Of a DNA stretch of 64,000 nt, positions 50,752 to 61,754 are shown in pieces (position 1 is the first letter of the stretch; each line of letters starts with the position of its first letter). Below the pieces are notes generated by a model. That model saw only the letters and a list, made by a program, of their open reading frames with translations. It was not told the origin of the DNA and did no database searches. The translations under genes were made by a program, and so were the position numbers. The DNA is from Gorsachius magnificus (taxonomy: Eukaryota > Chordata > Aves > Pelecaniformes > Ardeidae): contig CM067084.1 of the NCBI GenBank assembly GCA_034008185.1, positions 58,976,599 through 59,040,598 on the forward strand, written 5' to 3'.

Positions 50752-52100
50752 CAGGCACTGCTAACCAAATCTGTAAATAAGAAAGAGTAAGGAAATCTGT
50801 TTTGAATTTAATATACGTTACAGTTTTCTGATCCCTCTTGTTTTATTGACAAGAATTACAACAGACTGTGGGATTGCCTTTTTTTAAAAAAAAGGAAAAC
50901 TAGAAATTACCTCCATCTTATCTTATTGTACAGTTTATGTATAAGAAGCTTTCAGAAATGCAGTTACTGGATTCATAACCTCAGAAACCTCACATATTGA
51001 CAACTTCTTGCTGTTTCTGTTTCCCTGCTAGTTATTTCATGCACTCTTTACAATCATTTTAAGTGTCAGACTTACTTTTGCAAATATAGCTATGGCGCCT
51101 CGAGAAATGATTACTCTTGGGGTGATCATGCAGCTGAGGACTCAAACCCTTCTCTCTCCAGGTGACTGATTCAGAACCCTTATGTAGAAGAGGCCTAAAT
51201 TGTGTTTGTAAACATATATGAAAGTAGGCACGGAAGGCTTGACTACATGGTGACAGTTTTCTTTCAGCATGAATTCTGAGAAATGTTTTGGATGTGTATT
51301 TTTTAACATTAACATTCAAGATATTAATACACAGTATGAATACAAAATATGGGCATGTTGTGCCTCTGAGAACTACTCTTGGGAATGTCAAAGGGGAGGC
51401 TAAATTCAATGCTATGTGGAAGGGTTTTTACTAGAAGTTTTGACATCTCTTACAACTAGTCTTACATAGACATTAGCATATGTTAGCATGAAATTGCAGA
51501 ATAAAGAGTCCATTTTTAGCATGATTCATGTGACAGTAGGAGTACAGATATAGATTAACTTTAATGGTGCTTTTAAAAATATTACAAAGCACTTACATAG
51601 CTTTTCACATGTACATCAGGGAATAAGATTTGTTTGGCCTGCCAAGTAGATAGGTGCCAAATATAGTGAATAGTAGGCGTATAATATGTGTAAAAATGAT
51701 GGCTTTTCCCTCTGGAATCCATTTTCCAAATGCCTTGAAAACTGGTAAAGAAAAAAACCCTGGATCATAATCTAAGAGCTACCATGTATACTATTTGAAA
51801 GGCGGATTGAAAGTTTTAAATTACTATGGAAACTGAGATCAGACCAATCACAGAATAACAATGCAATTCTCTGTTGTACTTGCTCATAAGACCATTAAAG
51901 TTAAACCATCTTATGTTTCCAGTGGTTAACTGATTAAATGCACTGCGACAAACAGCTACAATTAAGCCATCTTGTAATTCTCTTAAAAAGTGCCTAAAGA
52001 ACAAAGGACAGTTGATTTCATAGCTTCTTCCTGCACTACAAGATCCTTTTAAGTCCTGAAATCTCCAAAAGTTTGATGGATCTGGCCATGATGATGTAAT

Positions 52101-52120
52101 GGGGGGGGGGGGGGGGGGGG
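52101..52120 (+). repeat. Poly(G) run of 20
   Basis: Twenty consecutive G after GATGTAAT and before AGTGGAG. Uninterrupted G runs this long are uncommon and can fold into quadruplexes. Exact length in raw data is often uncertain. Confidence 0.85.
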
Positions 52121-52677
52121 AGTGGAGATTTTACATACAATTTCCTTTTTCTTTATCTTCTTTGAGACCAATGTGAAGACAGATCTGAAGCAGAAATACT
52201 TGGCAGCAGCCCAACTGCAAATATTTGTCAGTTCCACTTCAGCGTGGTCCCAAATTATATCAAGACCTCTTGCTGTGCTCAGTGCGAATATGCAAGAAGG
52301 GCTAAGAAATGTCCCTTCCCTCAGATAACTGGCATTTTACAGGAAGGTCTGCACAGCTGTTTGCAAACAAACACCAGTTTGAGTGCTATTCTAACAGCAA
52401 GACACAACACTGAACCAGGGGCTCCATCGGCATGTTGGGCCTCGCGTTGTGCCTGCTAGAATAACCCTCACTAAGATCCCACCTGAGGTACACTCTGCAT
52501 CTTACCCTAAGAAAAAGATGGGAGAAAATATGCCTCAAACAAAAGCTGTCCTGTAATCTGGAACAGCAGTAACAGCCCATGTTATGCTGACCCCATAATC
52601 CGTTATAGAAGCAGCCTTTTGTAAGTGGCTCACCACAGATATTTTTTCTCATCCAGAGATGAATCCTGCTTTGGCTT

Positions 52678-52702
52678 TTTGTTTGTTTGTTTGTTTGTTT
52701 TG
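52678..52702. repeat. (TTTG)n microsatellite
   Basis: Five perfect TTTG units and one TTTTG. Confidence 0.9.
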
Positions 52703-53528
52703 AATGCACTGTTCTATTTCCAGAGAACAGAGATGACCTAGTATCTAGTATTTTATGACACCACCTGCTAAAGAAACCTTACTGAAATTTTTATTCATAT
52801 AATAAATATAAAGCGTAAAAACACAGAATGATTCATCAGTAAGATTATACTAGTCATTATATAATCAGGAGTATAACTCATTAGGTGTATAAAGATTAAT
52901 CACCTAGTACAAGGTGCACTATCGTTCCTTAATTTTTGCAGATGGTAATGCATATTGAAACAAAAAAATCTTTGTACATAAACAAGACAAAATTGCATGT
53001 CACCTCATTGAAGTTTTTTTTTTCTAACTCTCTAGTCAGAAGAATAATTCTTAGGGAACTTGAGCTATATGCGGTCTGTAGATAAGATTTAATTTTCAAT
53101 TGCTTCTAGCCTATTTATCTTCACAAGCATTAAACCAACCCTTATAATAATTACAAATTAAGATATGCATCAAGTAATGCTTGTGTTCTTAATTTAAATG
53201 GTTTTTCAAAGCCTGGTTTAAGGCTTGGTTCCTAGTAAATGACGTAATTGTGTTTTCATATTAATAATTTTTATAAGGCAAATAGCTTGTAAACTTACAC
53301 TCCAATATTCATGTTAGAATTGTAAGAGACAAGATGAAACATGATTTGAGTGCCACTGACCAGAAAAAGAATACTCACTGGGGGTGGATTATTTGCCAGT
53401 TACACAGTGCAATTTAAAATCTATGGGACAAGAGCAAGGTTCACTTATTTCTTTCATGGTGGTAGCACTTACTTCAGAAAAGTGAACATAAAATGTGATT
53501 TGTTAAATCTGCACTGTTAGGATAGCAT

Positions 53529-53570
53529 ACCTGCTGTCACCAATATGTAACCTGCTGTCACCAATTTGTT
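53529..53570. repeat. 21-bp tandem duplication
   Basis: Two head-to-tail copies of ACCTGCTGTCACCAAT(A/T)TGT plus one base, with two mismatches. Confidence 0.88.
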
Positions 53571-54751
53571 ATCTATTTCTCCTAGGTTTAGTATCATCTG
53601 CTAGCACACACAATTTTTCTTTTTTTCCGAAACAAATATTTTCAATGCAATAAATGTTCTTATACTACAACTAAAGTATTAAGATAAATTGAAAGTAAAA
53701 ATCCTCCAAAGCCAAATTAACAAAATAGAGTTTGTTCCCATTCTCAGCTTCATCTCATTCCTTCATTTCTTTTTGCACTTTGTCATTATCTTGCGTCCTG
53801 CAGTTTTTGAAACCAGTATCTCCTCTGAGATCCAGACCAGGGTCTGCACACAAATCCTGACAGGCTGCTGAAAATATCTCCACGTATTTTAGTCTTATGA
53901 CATGCTACGTAAACATGTGAAAAAAACTTTAGGTACTCAGATAGTCTGATGGACCAAAATGGGGTTACAGTCAAGAAGAATTCCTTTCACATTACCTTGG
54001 AATAAATTCTCTGGCCTCCTTCAGCACTTGCAGGCCAGACCCTTAAATGAGCAATGGTTACCACAACAGCATCTTCATGTTACATGTCAGGGAGAAAAAA
54101 AGGTGCAGGAGAGGAGGTCTGGCAGTATTAGGAGACGTTGAACATGCTTAACTCTGCCCTTATCCGGCACCAAGTGGTGTGGCTTATGTTATCTATCAGG
54201 GTCACAGGAGTGCAATTATAATGTTTCCTCAATTACAAAGTTTCCCCAAGCCTGCCTTTGCCACTTGCACTGTATGGTTAGACATGAGATTTTGAACTAT
54301 GCATTTTTCACAACATTTTCTGTAATCTTTTTATTTATAGTATTGCCCTTTTGTTTCTTGATTTGCTGCTCTTATTTTCAGTGGCATTTGGTTTTGGGTG
54401 GGGTTTTTTTCCCAAAATATCATACCAATTACAAAATAAAGACATGGATGATAGTAAAAAGCAGATGTAATGACATTTTTGTGAAAAATTGTAACTTGGA
54501 GAAAAGGCCATAAGTGAACTTATTTTAAAAAATAAAATAACAGATAAATTGATCAGCTTTACTAATTGTGCTTTGAAAGCACTTTTCCTATTCATATCAT
54601 ATTCACACCCAGGGTAATAGAATCCACTAGGAAAAAAATACCAGATCAAGAAAAAAATAGAAACTTTAAATTTTCCTCTTGAATTTCAAAATGGATAAGA
54701 ATTAAAACCACAAATTCTACATCTCTCTTAGGTTATAACAAGCGGCACAGG

Positions 54752-54765
54752 TAGAATCATAGAAT
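54752..54765 (-). repeat. Inverted copy of the CR1 terminal repeat
   Basis: TAGAATCATAGAAT is the exact reverse complement of the terminal repeat at 55030-55043 of the adjacent CR1 fragment. Only five bases (CTATA) separate it from where CR1 sequence starts. Confidence 0.8.
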
Positions 54766-54770
54766 CTATA

Positions 54771-55044
54771 GGACGGACGATAGGATGAGGGGGAATGGTT
54801 TGAAGCTGCGCCAGGGCAGGTTTAGGCTAGACATTAGGAAAAACTTCTTCACAGAAAGGGTTGTCAGGCTCTGGAATGGGCTGCCCAGGGAGGTGGTGGA
54901 GTCCTCATCCCTGGAGGTATTTAAAAGAAGGATAGATGAGGTGCTTAGGGACACGGTTTAGTGGTGGGATGGCAGGGTTAGGTTAACGATTGGACTTGAT
55001 GATCTTACAGGTCTTTTCCAACCAAAGCAATTCTATGATTCTAT
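54771..55044 (+). mobile_element. Short CR1 LINE 3' fragment
   Basis: Only the last 270 bases of a CR1. It includes the ORF2 C-terminus (54776-54961, stop TAG) and a 3' UTR ending ATTCTATGATTCTAT. Same subfamily as the 31-kb copy, about 94% identical by eye. A short CT run (55056-55068) follows a few bases after the tail. Confidence 0.93.
54776..54961 (+). pseudogene. CR1 ORF2 C-terminal fragment
   Basis: Sixty-one codons plus a stop, all open, starting [16 protein letters not shown] and including [17 protein letters not shown]. It corresponds to roughly residues 322-382 of the 31-kb reading frame. No RT is present. Confidence 0.88.
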
Positions 55045-57551
55045 GGCAATGGGACCTCTCTCTCTCTCGTCAGTGAGTTATACTAGCACAGTGTTGCAAA
55101 AAAATGTATATTTTACTATTCATGTTAAAGTTTTAAGAGGATTGTAATTTTAACAGAACATGAATTTAAATATTATCTTTTCCTCTACCCAAATTGCATG
55201 TAGTCATACAAACTTTCCATAATGCAGAATGATATGTCACTGAAAGTTTTTGGAACTCCTTTGGCATGAAAGGCAAGAGCAATTGTTAGATCTCTTCTGG
55301 GTGAGCTGGCAGTGGTCTTCACATACATACTCACCACATGTTGAGCAACTGTTTATTAGCAGTAGCTCAGGGTAATCTGTTAGCAGTAGTAGCTCAGGAT
55401 GATCTGAAATGCTGGGTACTACCTTCAGGCTATAGAAAAAAAGTAAAGTTGTTAGTAGGAACACAGTGCTATAGACCAATAGTCCTAAAACCTGTTTGAT
55501 GTGATGAGTAGGATCGTAGTTTTTCTGAAAAGGAAGGTGAGGGATTTAGCTCTTTTCCAGTGCTAGACAGCCAAAGTGACAAAAGCTGTAAAACAGCTGA
55601 GAGCCATCTTTTGGTTATTTGGTCCAACTGGATGCAATAGAATAATTCCTGTCAGGTGGAAGACTGGTAAAATGGATGGTGTCTCTTCTCTCATACAAAA
55701 TCTTAACATTATAGTCTTTGAGTGACAGAAAGTTCAAGTTTTCAAATGTGGTTTTTAATTACATTGGTCAACTTCTTTTCTAATAAGCATGTCTTAGATT
55801 TTCTGTAATATAAAATACGCAACCCACTTTTCTGCTGTGTGTGTTTCTGTGCATACTTGCTGACCCATGGCTTTAACTACATCCAAGTAGTGAGTTAGAA
55901 GGAAACATTTTTTTGTAAGTTGCATAAATTACTCTCATAACTGAATACCTATGAATATTTAGTATATACCACCTTAAAATATACTTCTTGTGAGGAGAAT
56001 AATATTAATTCCATTATTTGGAAGACAGAAAATGACTCGCCTATGTTTATTTGGCAAAGCAAGGACTGACTCCTGATCCAACTCTCAGCCCAGTTCCTAA
56101 ACATGGACATTTCTTTCTGCTTCATGTTATACAGATGACGTAATCAGAAATGTAACTGTATTTAAAGAGGATACGGGAAGGACTTGAGGGACTCTGCCAC
56201 CAAGGTGTGGAAAGCCGTGGCCTCCACATCTGACACATTCAGTGCAATGAGAAAGGTAATGTCTTGCCCTTTGTTTGAACCTCCTGCCCTCTTCTAGATT
56301 CATAACTAAAGCCTGAACTGAAAATAAACGCAATGGGATACACTGAATATCTTAAAGTACGACATGAAGGGCAAAATTTTAATCCTTATTTCCTTAAAAG
56401 GTTAACTAGGCTACAGTGCAAATTGTGCATAGATGTACATATATTTTTATATGTCTCTCTATAAACACATATATACATCTTTCCTGGTGAATACATACAT
56501 CTTTATGAAGATCTACATGTCTGAACTTCTGAAGGAAAATACATCATGCCAGTGATACAGAAATTCATTTAATTAATATGAAAATTATATAACTCATCTT
56601 TATTTTGTGTATGTGCATACATACATAATACAAGCACACTTTTTATTTTTTCTAGAAAACAGAATCTTAAAGCCATTCTTTGTTATTTTTAAATATAATT
56701 TTCCACTGGAGAAGACAGAACTATTTGCATATTTATTAAATATATTTTACCTAGAAAACTCATAACTATGATGCTGCATCTCATTGAAAGTCTATTTCTA
56801 CAAGCAGCTGAGGTCATTATGTAGAAAATTCTGTACAAAGATATAATATGTATTGGCTACATTTAGAATAAACTATAATAGGAGCTGGTAGAGATTCTGA
56901 GCCTTAGGCCATAAAATTCAACAAATGCAATCATTTTTCTGGTAACACTAACATTAACTCAGTTTGGGAAAGCTGAGTACCTAGACACACTGGTCAACTC
57001 TTAAAATTCAGTATATTTTGATAGTCACCACATAATTGAATCTGAAATGTTTCATATATTCCTTATTCTGCATGGATGGTATGTCAAATCAGTATGATTT
57101 AACCAGGCATAAATTCTGACATTTTAGGGACGATGACTATGGAAAAAAACCTCATTAAACGTTATGGCATTTTTCAAGTTTGGTAGTAGCTCCTTCCAGG
57201 TTTAATTACAGACCTTCTGTGGATGGAGTAATGCCACAGTAGCAGACCAACTGGTGCAAAAGGTGAGGAGAAAGGACCTCATAATAGATTAGCTGGAAAT
57301 ACTCACAAAAAGGCACAGCTTAATTGCTAGGTTGTTCTCTCAGGAGTACTTACCTCCTTTTCCTACAGTCAGCCACAGATGTAGAAGGCTACAAGTTGAT
57401 TGAGCAATTTGACTAGCTTCCCTTTTCCACCACCCTGGTAATTTGGAGTCAGGTTTTTAAAATATTTATATCTGGACATGAAGGTACACACCTGCTGGAA
57501 TGTTTACAAGAGCACACTAACCCTGAAGAGCTCATAGGCAGAACCGCTTAC
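55045..57551. other. AT-rich unique sequence
   Basis: No gene recognised. Contains an imperfect tandem duplication at 55356-55406 and AT-rich stretches with ACATATAT-like runs around 56430-56500. Confidence 0.55.
55356..55406. repeat. Imperfect 24/27-bp tandem duplication
   Basis: TTAGCAGTAGCTCAGGGTAA plus four bases is followed by a second copy with an extra TAG and two substitutions. On the minus strand it yields a repeated PELLL motif in an otherwise unremarkable frame. Confidence 0.8.
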
Positions 57552-57621
57552 CTCCCAGTTCTGTACTGGTTGCTGTTGTTCCCACGCTTGGATAGCATGT
57601 GGATTTCGAATGAGGGCCTTG
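57552..57621 (-). other. Candidate 70-bp exon, minus strand
   Basis: On the minus strand a pyrimidine-rich stretch ends CTTCTTTTCCAG, then 70 bases, then GAG|GTAAGC. Both splice sites are close to consensus. All three frames are open through the segment. None of the peptides (for example FEIHMLSKRGNNSNQYRTG, or ALIRNPHAIQAWEQQQPVQ) belongs to a family I recognise. The CpG island at 61.6 kb lies 4 kb upstream in this orientation and contains a possible donor (CCAGG|GTGAGG, plus 61701-61711). It may be a coding exon, an lncRNA exon or a pseudo-exon. Confidence 0.3.
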
Positions 57622-59006
57622 CTGGAAAAGAAGAGTTGCCAGGAGAGATAAAGAAAAGAGCTGGATAAAATACAAAATCCTGCCTCTTCCTTCTTTCTTG
57701 ACAGAAAATCTGTGCAAAACAGCATAGCATGAGATAAAAAGAGAGTAGATAACAGAAGAAAAATACCTCAGGACACAGCAGAGAGAAGGATATTGTCAAG
57801 AATCTGTCTATCCCAGAATGAGGACTCAGACTTAAACACAAAGGGTGCATACATCACTGCAACAAGACAAATGCATTTGCACATTTTCAAAGGTATGACC
57901 AGATAACTGGTAACCAGCTAAACACTTAAAAATAATCAAATGGCTAAGGAATAAAAGGTGGAGAGTACAAAAAGAAATATGTTCTTTTCATGGAGTGGTT
58001 TCAATCATAATGCCATTTACAAGCATGCGAGGTCACTGAAATACAGCAGCGTGAGTTAGATCAGAGCCTGGCTGAGCACTGGCAGGAGAAACCTATGTTT
58101 TGGTTGTAGCCAGCAGGTAAACAAAGGGAAGGCACCAACACTGTATGAACCGGCTTTATCAGCAACCCTTTGCAGCTGGTTGCACAAAGATAGGCCTGGC
58201 AGTGAGAATGCACCTCTCCCCAGCCACCACTCTCTGTGATTCAGTGCACTCACTGCAGACATCCCTGTATCTCTGAATGCATTAGCTGGAAGAATAGGAT
58301 TTGACTTTATGACTAAGATATTTACAGTCCTGTCAAAACCCCGACTTTCTTTTGTACTATTAGGAAGAAGTACATATCCTTTGGGAAGGCAGAGGGCTCT
58401 ATATGAAAATGGTTAACTCAACAGAAAGATGCAGGGATGAAAAATGGACAGTAAAGGAGGAATTATACTGGTGAATCCTCGTTCTTTGTGGCAGAAACTG
58501 ATAGCTGTCAGGTTGATCAGTGATGATGACAATGGCCACAGGTCTATGTAAAGGAGTCCCAGAGCTTGCATCACTCTCAGTATCTCAGCGACTTGACAGG
58601 TATGTGTTTTTTGATACATCCCTGAGTATGAGTCTGGAGGTAGTTGAAGAACTTATTTGAAATATCAATCTTTAATGAACACTGGGAATTTTTCCAGCAG
58701 CCTAGAGAAAGATGAGGTTTTATTTAAGTTTTCTGGGTTCCTGACATAACACATCAAAGTTGCCCTAATAAAAAATATTTGTACCTTTTCAATATATTTT
58801 TTAAATGTTTTCACTTTTATTCCTATATATAAAAAGTAAAACTAAAAATCTTTGAATTACTCTACTTGTGAAAAAAGATGCAAGTCAGCACATACTATGC
58901 CTTTTTTCCTTCAACTGCATCATATTCCCCTCAATCAGCATTTCTATGTAATTTTTCTCAACTCAGAAATAAAATACCAATTAACTTGTATAATTACAAA
59001 AAACAC
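57622..59006. other. Unique sequence, no gene recognised
   Basis: Nothing nameable. A good donor (ACAG|GTATGT) occurs near 58603 after an acceptor-like stretch near 58490, but the interval has stops in all plus frames. Confidence 0.5.
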
Positions 59007-59420
59007 TGTTGGGGGCCTGAGTCCACTGAGAGGTTTTAACCTGACCAGCCCCACCTGGGATGCCCATCCACACCCCTGAGCTCTGCCACAGGCACTCCTG
59101 TGTCTTGTTTGGTCTCCATCCCTGCCTGCGGTCTGTTTGGTCTCCCCTGTCCTGCCCTCACACCCCTGCTGTAGTGCTGTCTCCTGCTGGACCTGGACTG
59201 GAGTCCCTGGAAGGACCAAGGACCTGACTCTATTTTGCCTGGGGCAGTCTGGGACTGTCAGGGGACCTTGCTGTCGGCACCCTGCTCTGCCCACCCTGGT
59301 CACATCCCACAGCATGGGGCTGTACCCTGGTCTGGAGGAGCACTGTCCCTGCCTGGACTGGCTGCTGCCTTGTCCTCCTTTGTGGGGCAGTCCCACTCCT
59401 GCTGCTCCCTGGCAGAATTT
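59007..59420. other. GC-rich, CpG-poor block of unknown origin
   Basis: About 410 bases much richer in G and C than the flanks, with abrupt edges, starting TGTTGGGGGCC. CpG is scarce while CCTG/CTGG words abound, as in methylated, decayed repeat DNA. TGTTTGGTCTCC occurs twice (59106-59117, 59134-59145). Open frames on both strands (up to 150 codons, minus) follow from the composition. It may be an unrecognised repeat such as an LTR or SINE-like element. I cannot define a terminal CA or target duplication. Confidence 0.5.
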
Positions 59421-60048
59421 TAGGCATGACAGAGAGCTGTTTGGAAAGCAATAGCCTGATGCTGTGGTATACTGTGGTGTTGACTTTACCTCATTTCAGT
59501 GCAAGTTAAGTAAAGAATGCTTTTAATATCAGAGAAGACTAGATAAAATATCTGCTGTATTCCCATCTTTCACTGCTTTTTGTAGCTCCTTGGAATTAAA
59601 TACAGTAGTATCTTATGGAATTCCCTGGATTTTGTGAGACAGCATTTTTTTAAGAGCTGGAGTTAATTTTGAATTGGATGGCCCACATCCAAATTTATAC
59701 AAACTACAGAAGTCCAAAAAGCTTCCAAATAGAGAACTTCAAAGTGAAGATGCTGATTTTTGCAGTAGAACTATAATTCTTCGGCAAGGCAAGTGAAATC
59801 TTGGGAGTGCTTTCAGGAATCATGGAATATTGTCTGAGTTCATGTTGTGATATATCATTATATGTACATGAATTCTTGGTGCAAAACTCCAGTGTAGGAA
59901 AGTTGCTATGTGAATGGTATAATGTTCTGATTTCATAAGACATGAGAGGCTGCTTCTTTAAAGAAAGAACAAATACAAAAGAATATGGGAGTGGAGATAC
60001 AAGTTGAGGAGGCAGTGGCCACATGTACTTGAACTGTTAGGGATTTTG
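59421..60048. other. Unique sequence
   Basis: No gene or repeat recognised. Confidence 0.6.
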
Positions 60049-60525
60049 GAAATACTGCATCACATCTTGGGGCCTCCAACACAGGATTAACGTTCACTGA
60101 AGTGAGTTCAGCAGAAGGCCCCCAAGCTGGCCAGAGGCTAGAGTTGTCCTACCAACAGCGACTTAGAGAGCTGGGCTTGTTCAGCCTGGAAAAGAGTTTC
60201 AGGGGGTCCTCTAACAGCAGCCCTTCAGCATCTACAGGTGGTCATCAAGGAGACAGAGGCTCTTCACAGCAGTGCAGAGTGGAAGGCTGAAAGACAACAG
60301 GCACAAATTGAAATGAGAGATATTCAGGTCACATGAAAGGGGAACATTGCCCTCCATGAGGACAGCCAAGCTGTAGAACAGGCTGCCCAGAGAAGTTGCG
60401 CTCGCTTTGTCCTTGGCAGTTTCTGAGATTGCTCAGGGCAATCCGGTCTGACCTCAGAGCTGGCCATGCTGTGAGCAGAAGATTGGACCAGAGACCTCCT
60501 GGGGTCCCATCCAGCCTGGATGCTG
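60049..60525 (+). mobile_element. Old degraded CR1 LINE fragment
   Basis: It begins near ATACTGCATCACATCTTGGG, aligning with the CR1 [10 protein letters not shown] region, and contains CGACTTAGAGAGCTGGGCTT (LRELGLF) followed by FSLEK. It ends in the diverged 3' UTR GATTGGACCAGAGACCTCCT. There is no octamer tail, and indels break the frame repeatedly. It is clearly older than the other CR1 copies here and belongs to a different subfamily. Confidence 0.82.
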
Positions 60526-61262
60526 CTTTGGTCACACTTCACTTCTCATTTAATGCTGTAATAATATTATAGCTGACAATAATATATTGTTTGTAACAAT
60601 ATGGCTCATATAAATCAATGAAACTGATGTAAGCATCAGCAAAACTTCGTTTTAGACAGAACCCCCCAATGTGGGTTTGAGCCTATAAGCCTAACACAGG
60701 AACAGAGAATGGGCAGGAAGGAGATCAAATGAAAAAACGAGGAAGTATACATCCAAAATCGCAGGTGGAGGAAAATAAATACTTTGTATCTTTTATCTTC
60801 CATTTAAGACAAAAAAAAAAAAAATTTAAGACTCAGAACAGAACTTGTCAAGACAGATAAAATATTTATTTGAATTTTCAAAAGTGGTAACTTAGATTTA
60901 AAGTGAAGTGGCTGCAGTGTCATTTTACATTTAAAATAAGAACTAGAGCAAATCACTTTGTTGCAGAAACAGGATGGTTTACACTTACGGAATAAACAGC
61001 ATGTGACAGTTTAACATTGGACATTCCTGAGAAATATTTTCCTGAGAGTTATGCCAGAGACAGCAATCAAACAATCTTACTCTCCCTCTAAGCGTCTGAT
61101 ACATGTTTAATGTATTTACCGATTTGGTGGGCTCTGAAAAAGGGTTGGGATATTAAAAAAATATTTTTGTTAACATCCTGCCTGCAAAATTGGCAGCAGT
61201 TTGTTCATTCACAACTTCTAAAAGATTAAAAGTTTTTCTTTTCCTCAGTGCCCCCTAAAGCA

Positions 61263-61440
61263 TTAATTTGCTGCTTTGGATGACTTTCTAAAGCTTATAA
61301 TTGGACCATCCACAGGAGCTAATCAGCTATCACGAAAATCCATGCAGATGAAGATCAGGCAGACAAGTTCACGGCTCAAAAGCATGCATTTAAGAAATCT
61401 GGCTCCCCTTTTTTTTTTTAATAATAAAAGCGGCAATTAA
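61263..61440. promoter_or_regulatory. Cluster of homeodomain/POU-like motifs
   Basis: Within about 180 bases are TTAATT (61263), TAATTGG (61298), TAATCAG (61320), ATGCAGAT (61342), ATGCATTTA (61384) and an AATTAAAATTA stretch near the end. It lies just upstream of the CpG island on the plus strand, so it could be a proximal enhancer or promoter flank. AT-rich DNA produces such words by chance, so this is suggestive only. Confidence 0.25.
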
Positions 61441-61500
61441 AATTATCTGAGCAGTTTAACTTTATCCTTTTCCAAAGGCTTTAGACTCTGCTTGAGGGTG

Positions 61501-61516
61501 AAAAAAAAAAAAAAAA
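61501..61516. repeat. Poly(A) run
   Basis: Sixteen A after TTGAGGGTG, close to the left shore of the CpG island. Confidence 0.9.
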
Positions 61517-61577
61517 CCAAGAAAAAATATAATATAATCCCCCCTCCTTTTCCCCGAGCAGAGAAACCCCCCTAAGC

Positions 61578-61754
61578 CGTATGGGGGCTATAGGCGTCGC
61601 TGCAGCACCGCGAACGGGCGCGCCGGCCCGCAGAGCTGCAGCCGCTGGGGCTGGGGCTGCGCCGCCCGCGCCCTCCCGCCCCCGCCGCTGCCGTCCCCTT
61701 CCTCACCCTGGGCGCGGCCTCAGCCCCTTCGGTTTCTTACACCGTAATGCCCGG
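61578..61754. promoter_or_regulatory. Short CpG island, candidate promoter
   Basis: I count about 23 CpG dinucleotides in roughly 177 bases, including GGGCGCGCCGG and GCGCCGCCCGCG, in a window otherwise almost devoid of CpG. Flanks are A/T homopolymer-rich. Such islands mark unmethylated promoters or first exons in birds. No TATA box or start codon context decides the direction. The 92-codon plus frame through it (alanine/proline/arginine-rich) is what GC-rich DNA gives by default. Plus-strand (62827-63042) and minus-strand (57552-57621) exon-like segments lie on either side. Confidence 0.6.

Larger units (their letters stand above)
50752..54751. other. AT-rich unique sequence with simple repeats
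   Basis: No gene recognised. Contains the G20 run, a (TTTG)n microsatellite and a 21-bp tandem duplication, each listed separately. Confidence 0.55.
60526..61577. other. Unique sequence upstream of the CpG island
   Basis: No gene recognised. The part from about 61250 to 61440 has a cluster of homeodomain- and POU-like words and is listed separately. Includes A runs at 60811-60824 and 61501-61516. Confidence 0.5.

Noticed and set aside
58944..59396. 150-codon minus-strand frame
   Set aside because: The block is GC-rich and stop-poor on both strands. The peptide is low-information (Gln, Gly, Arg, Pro) with no family match.
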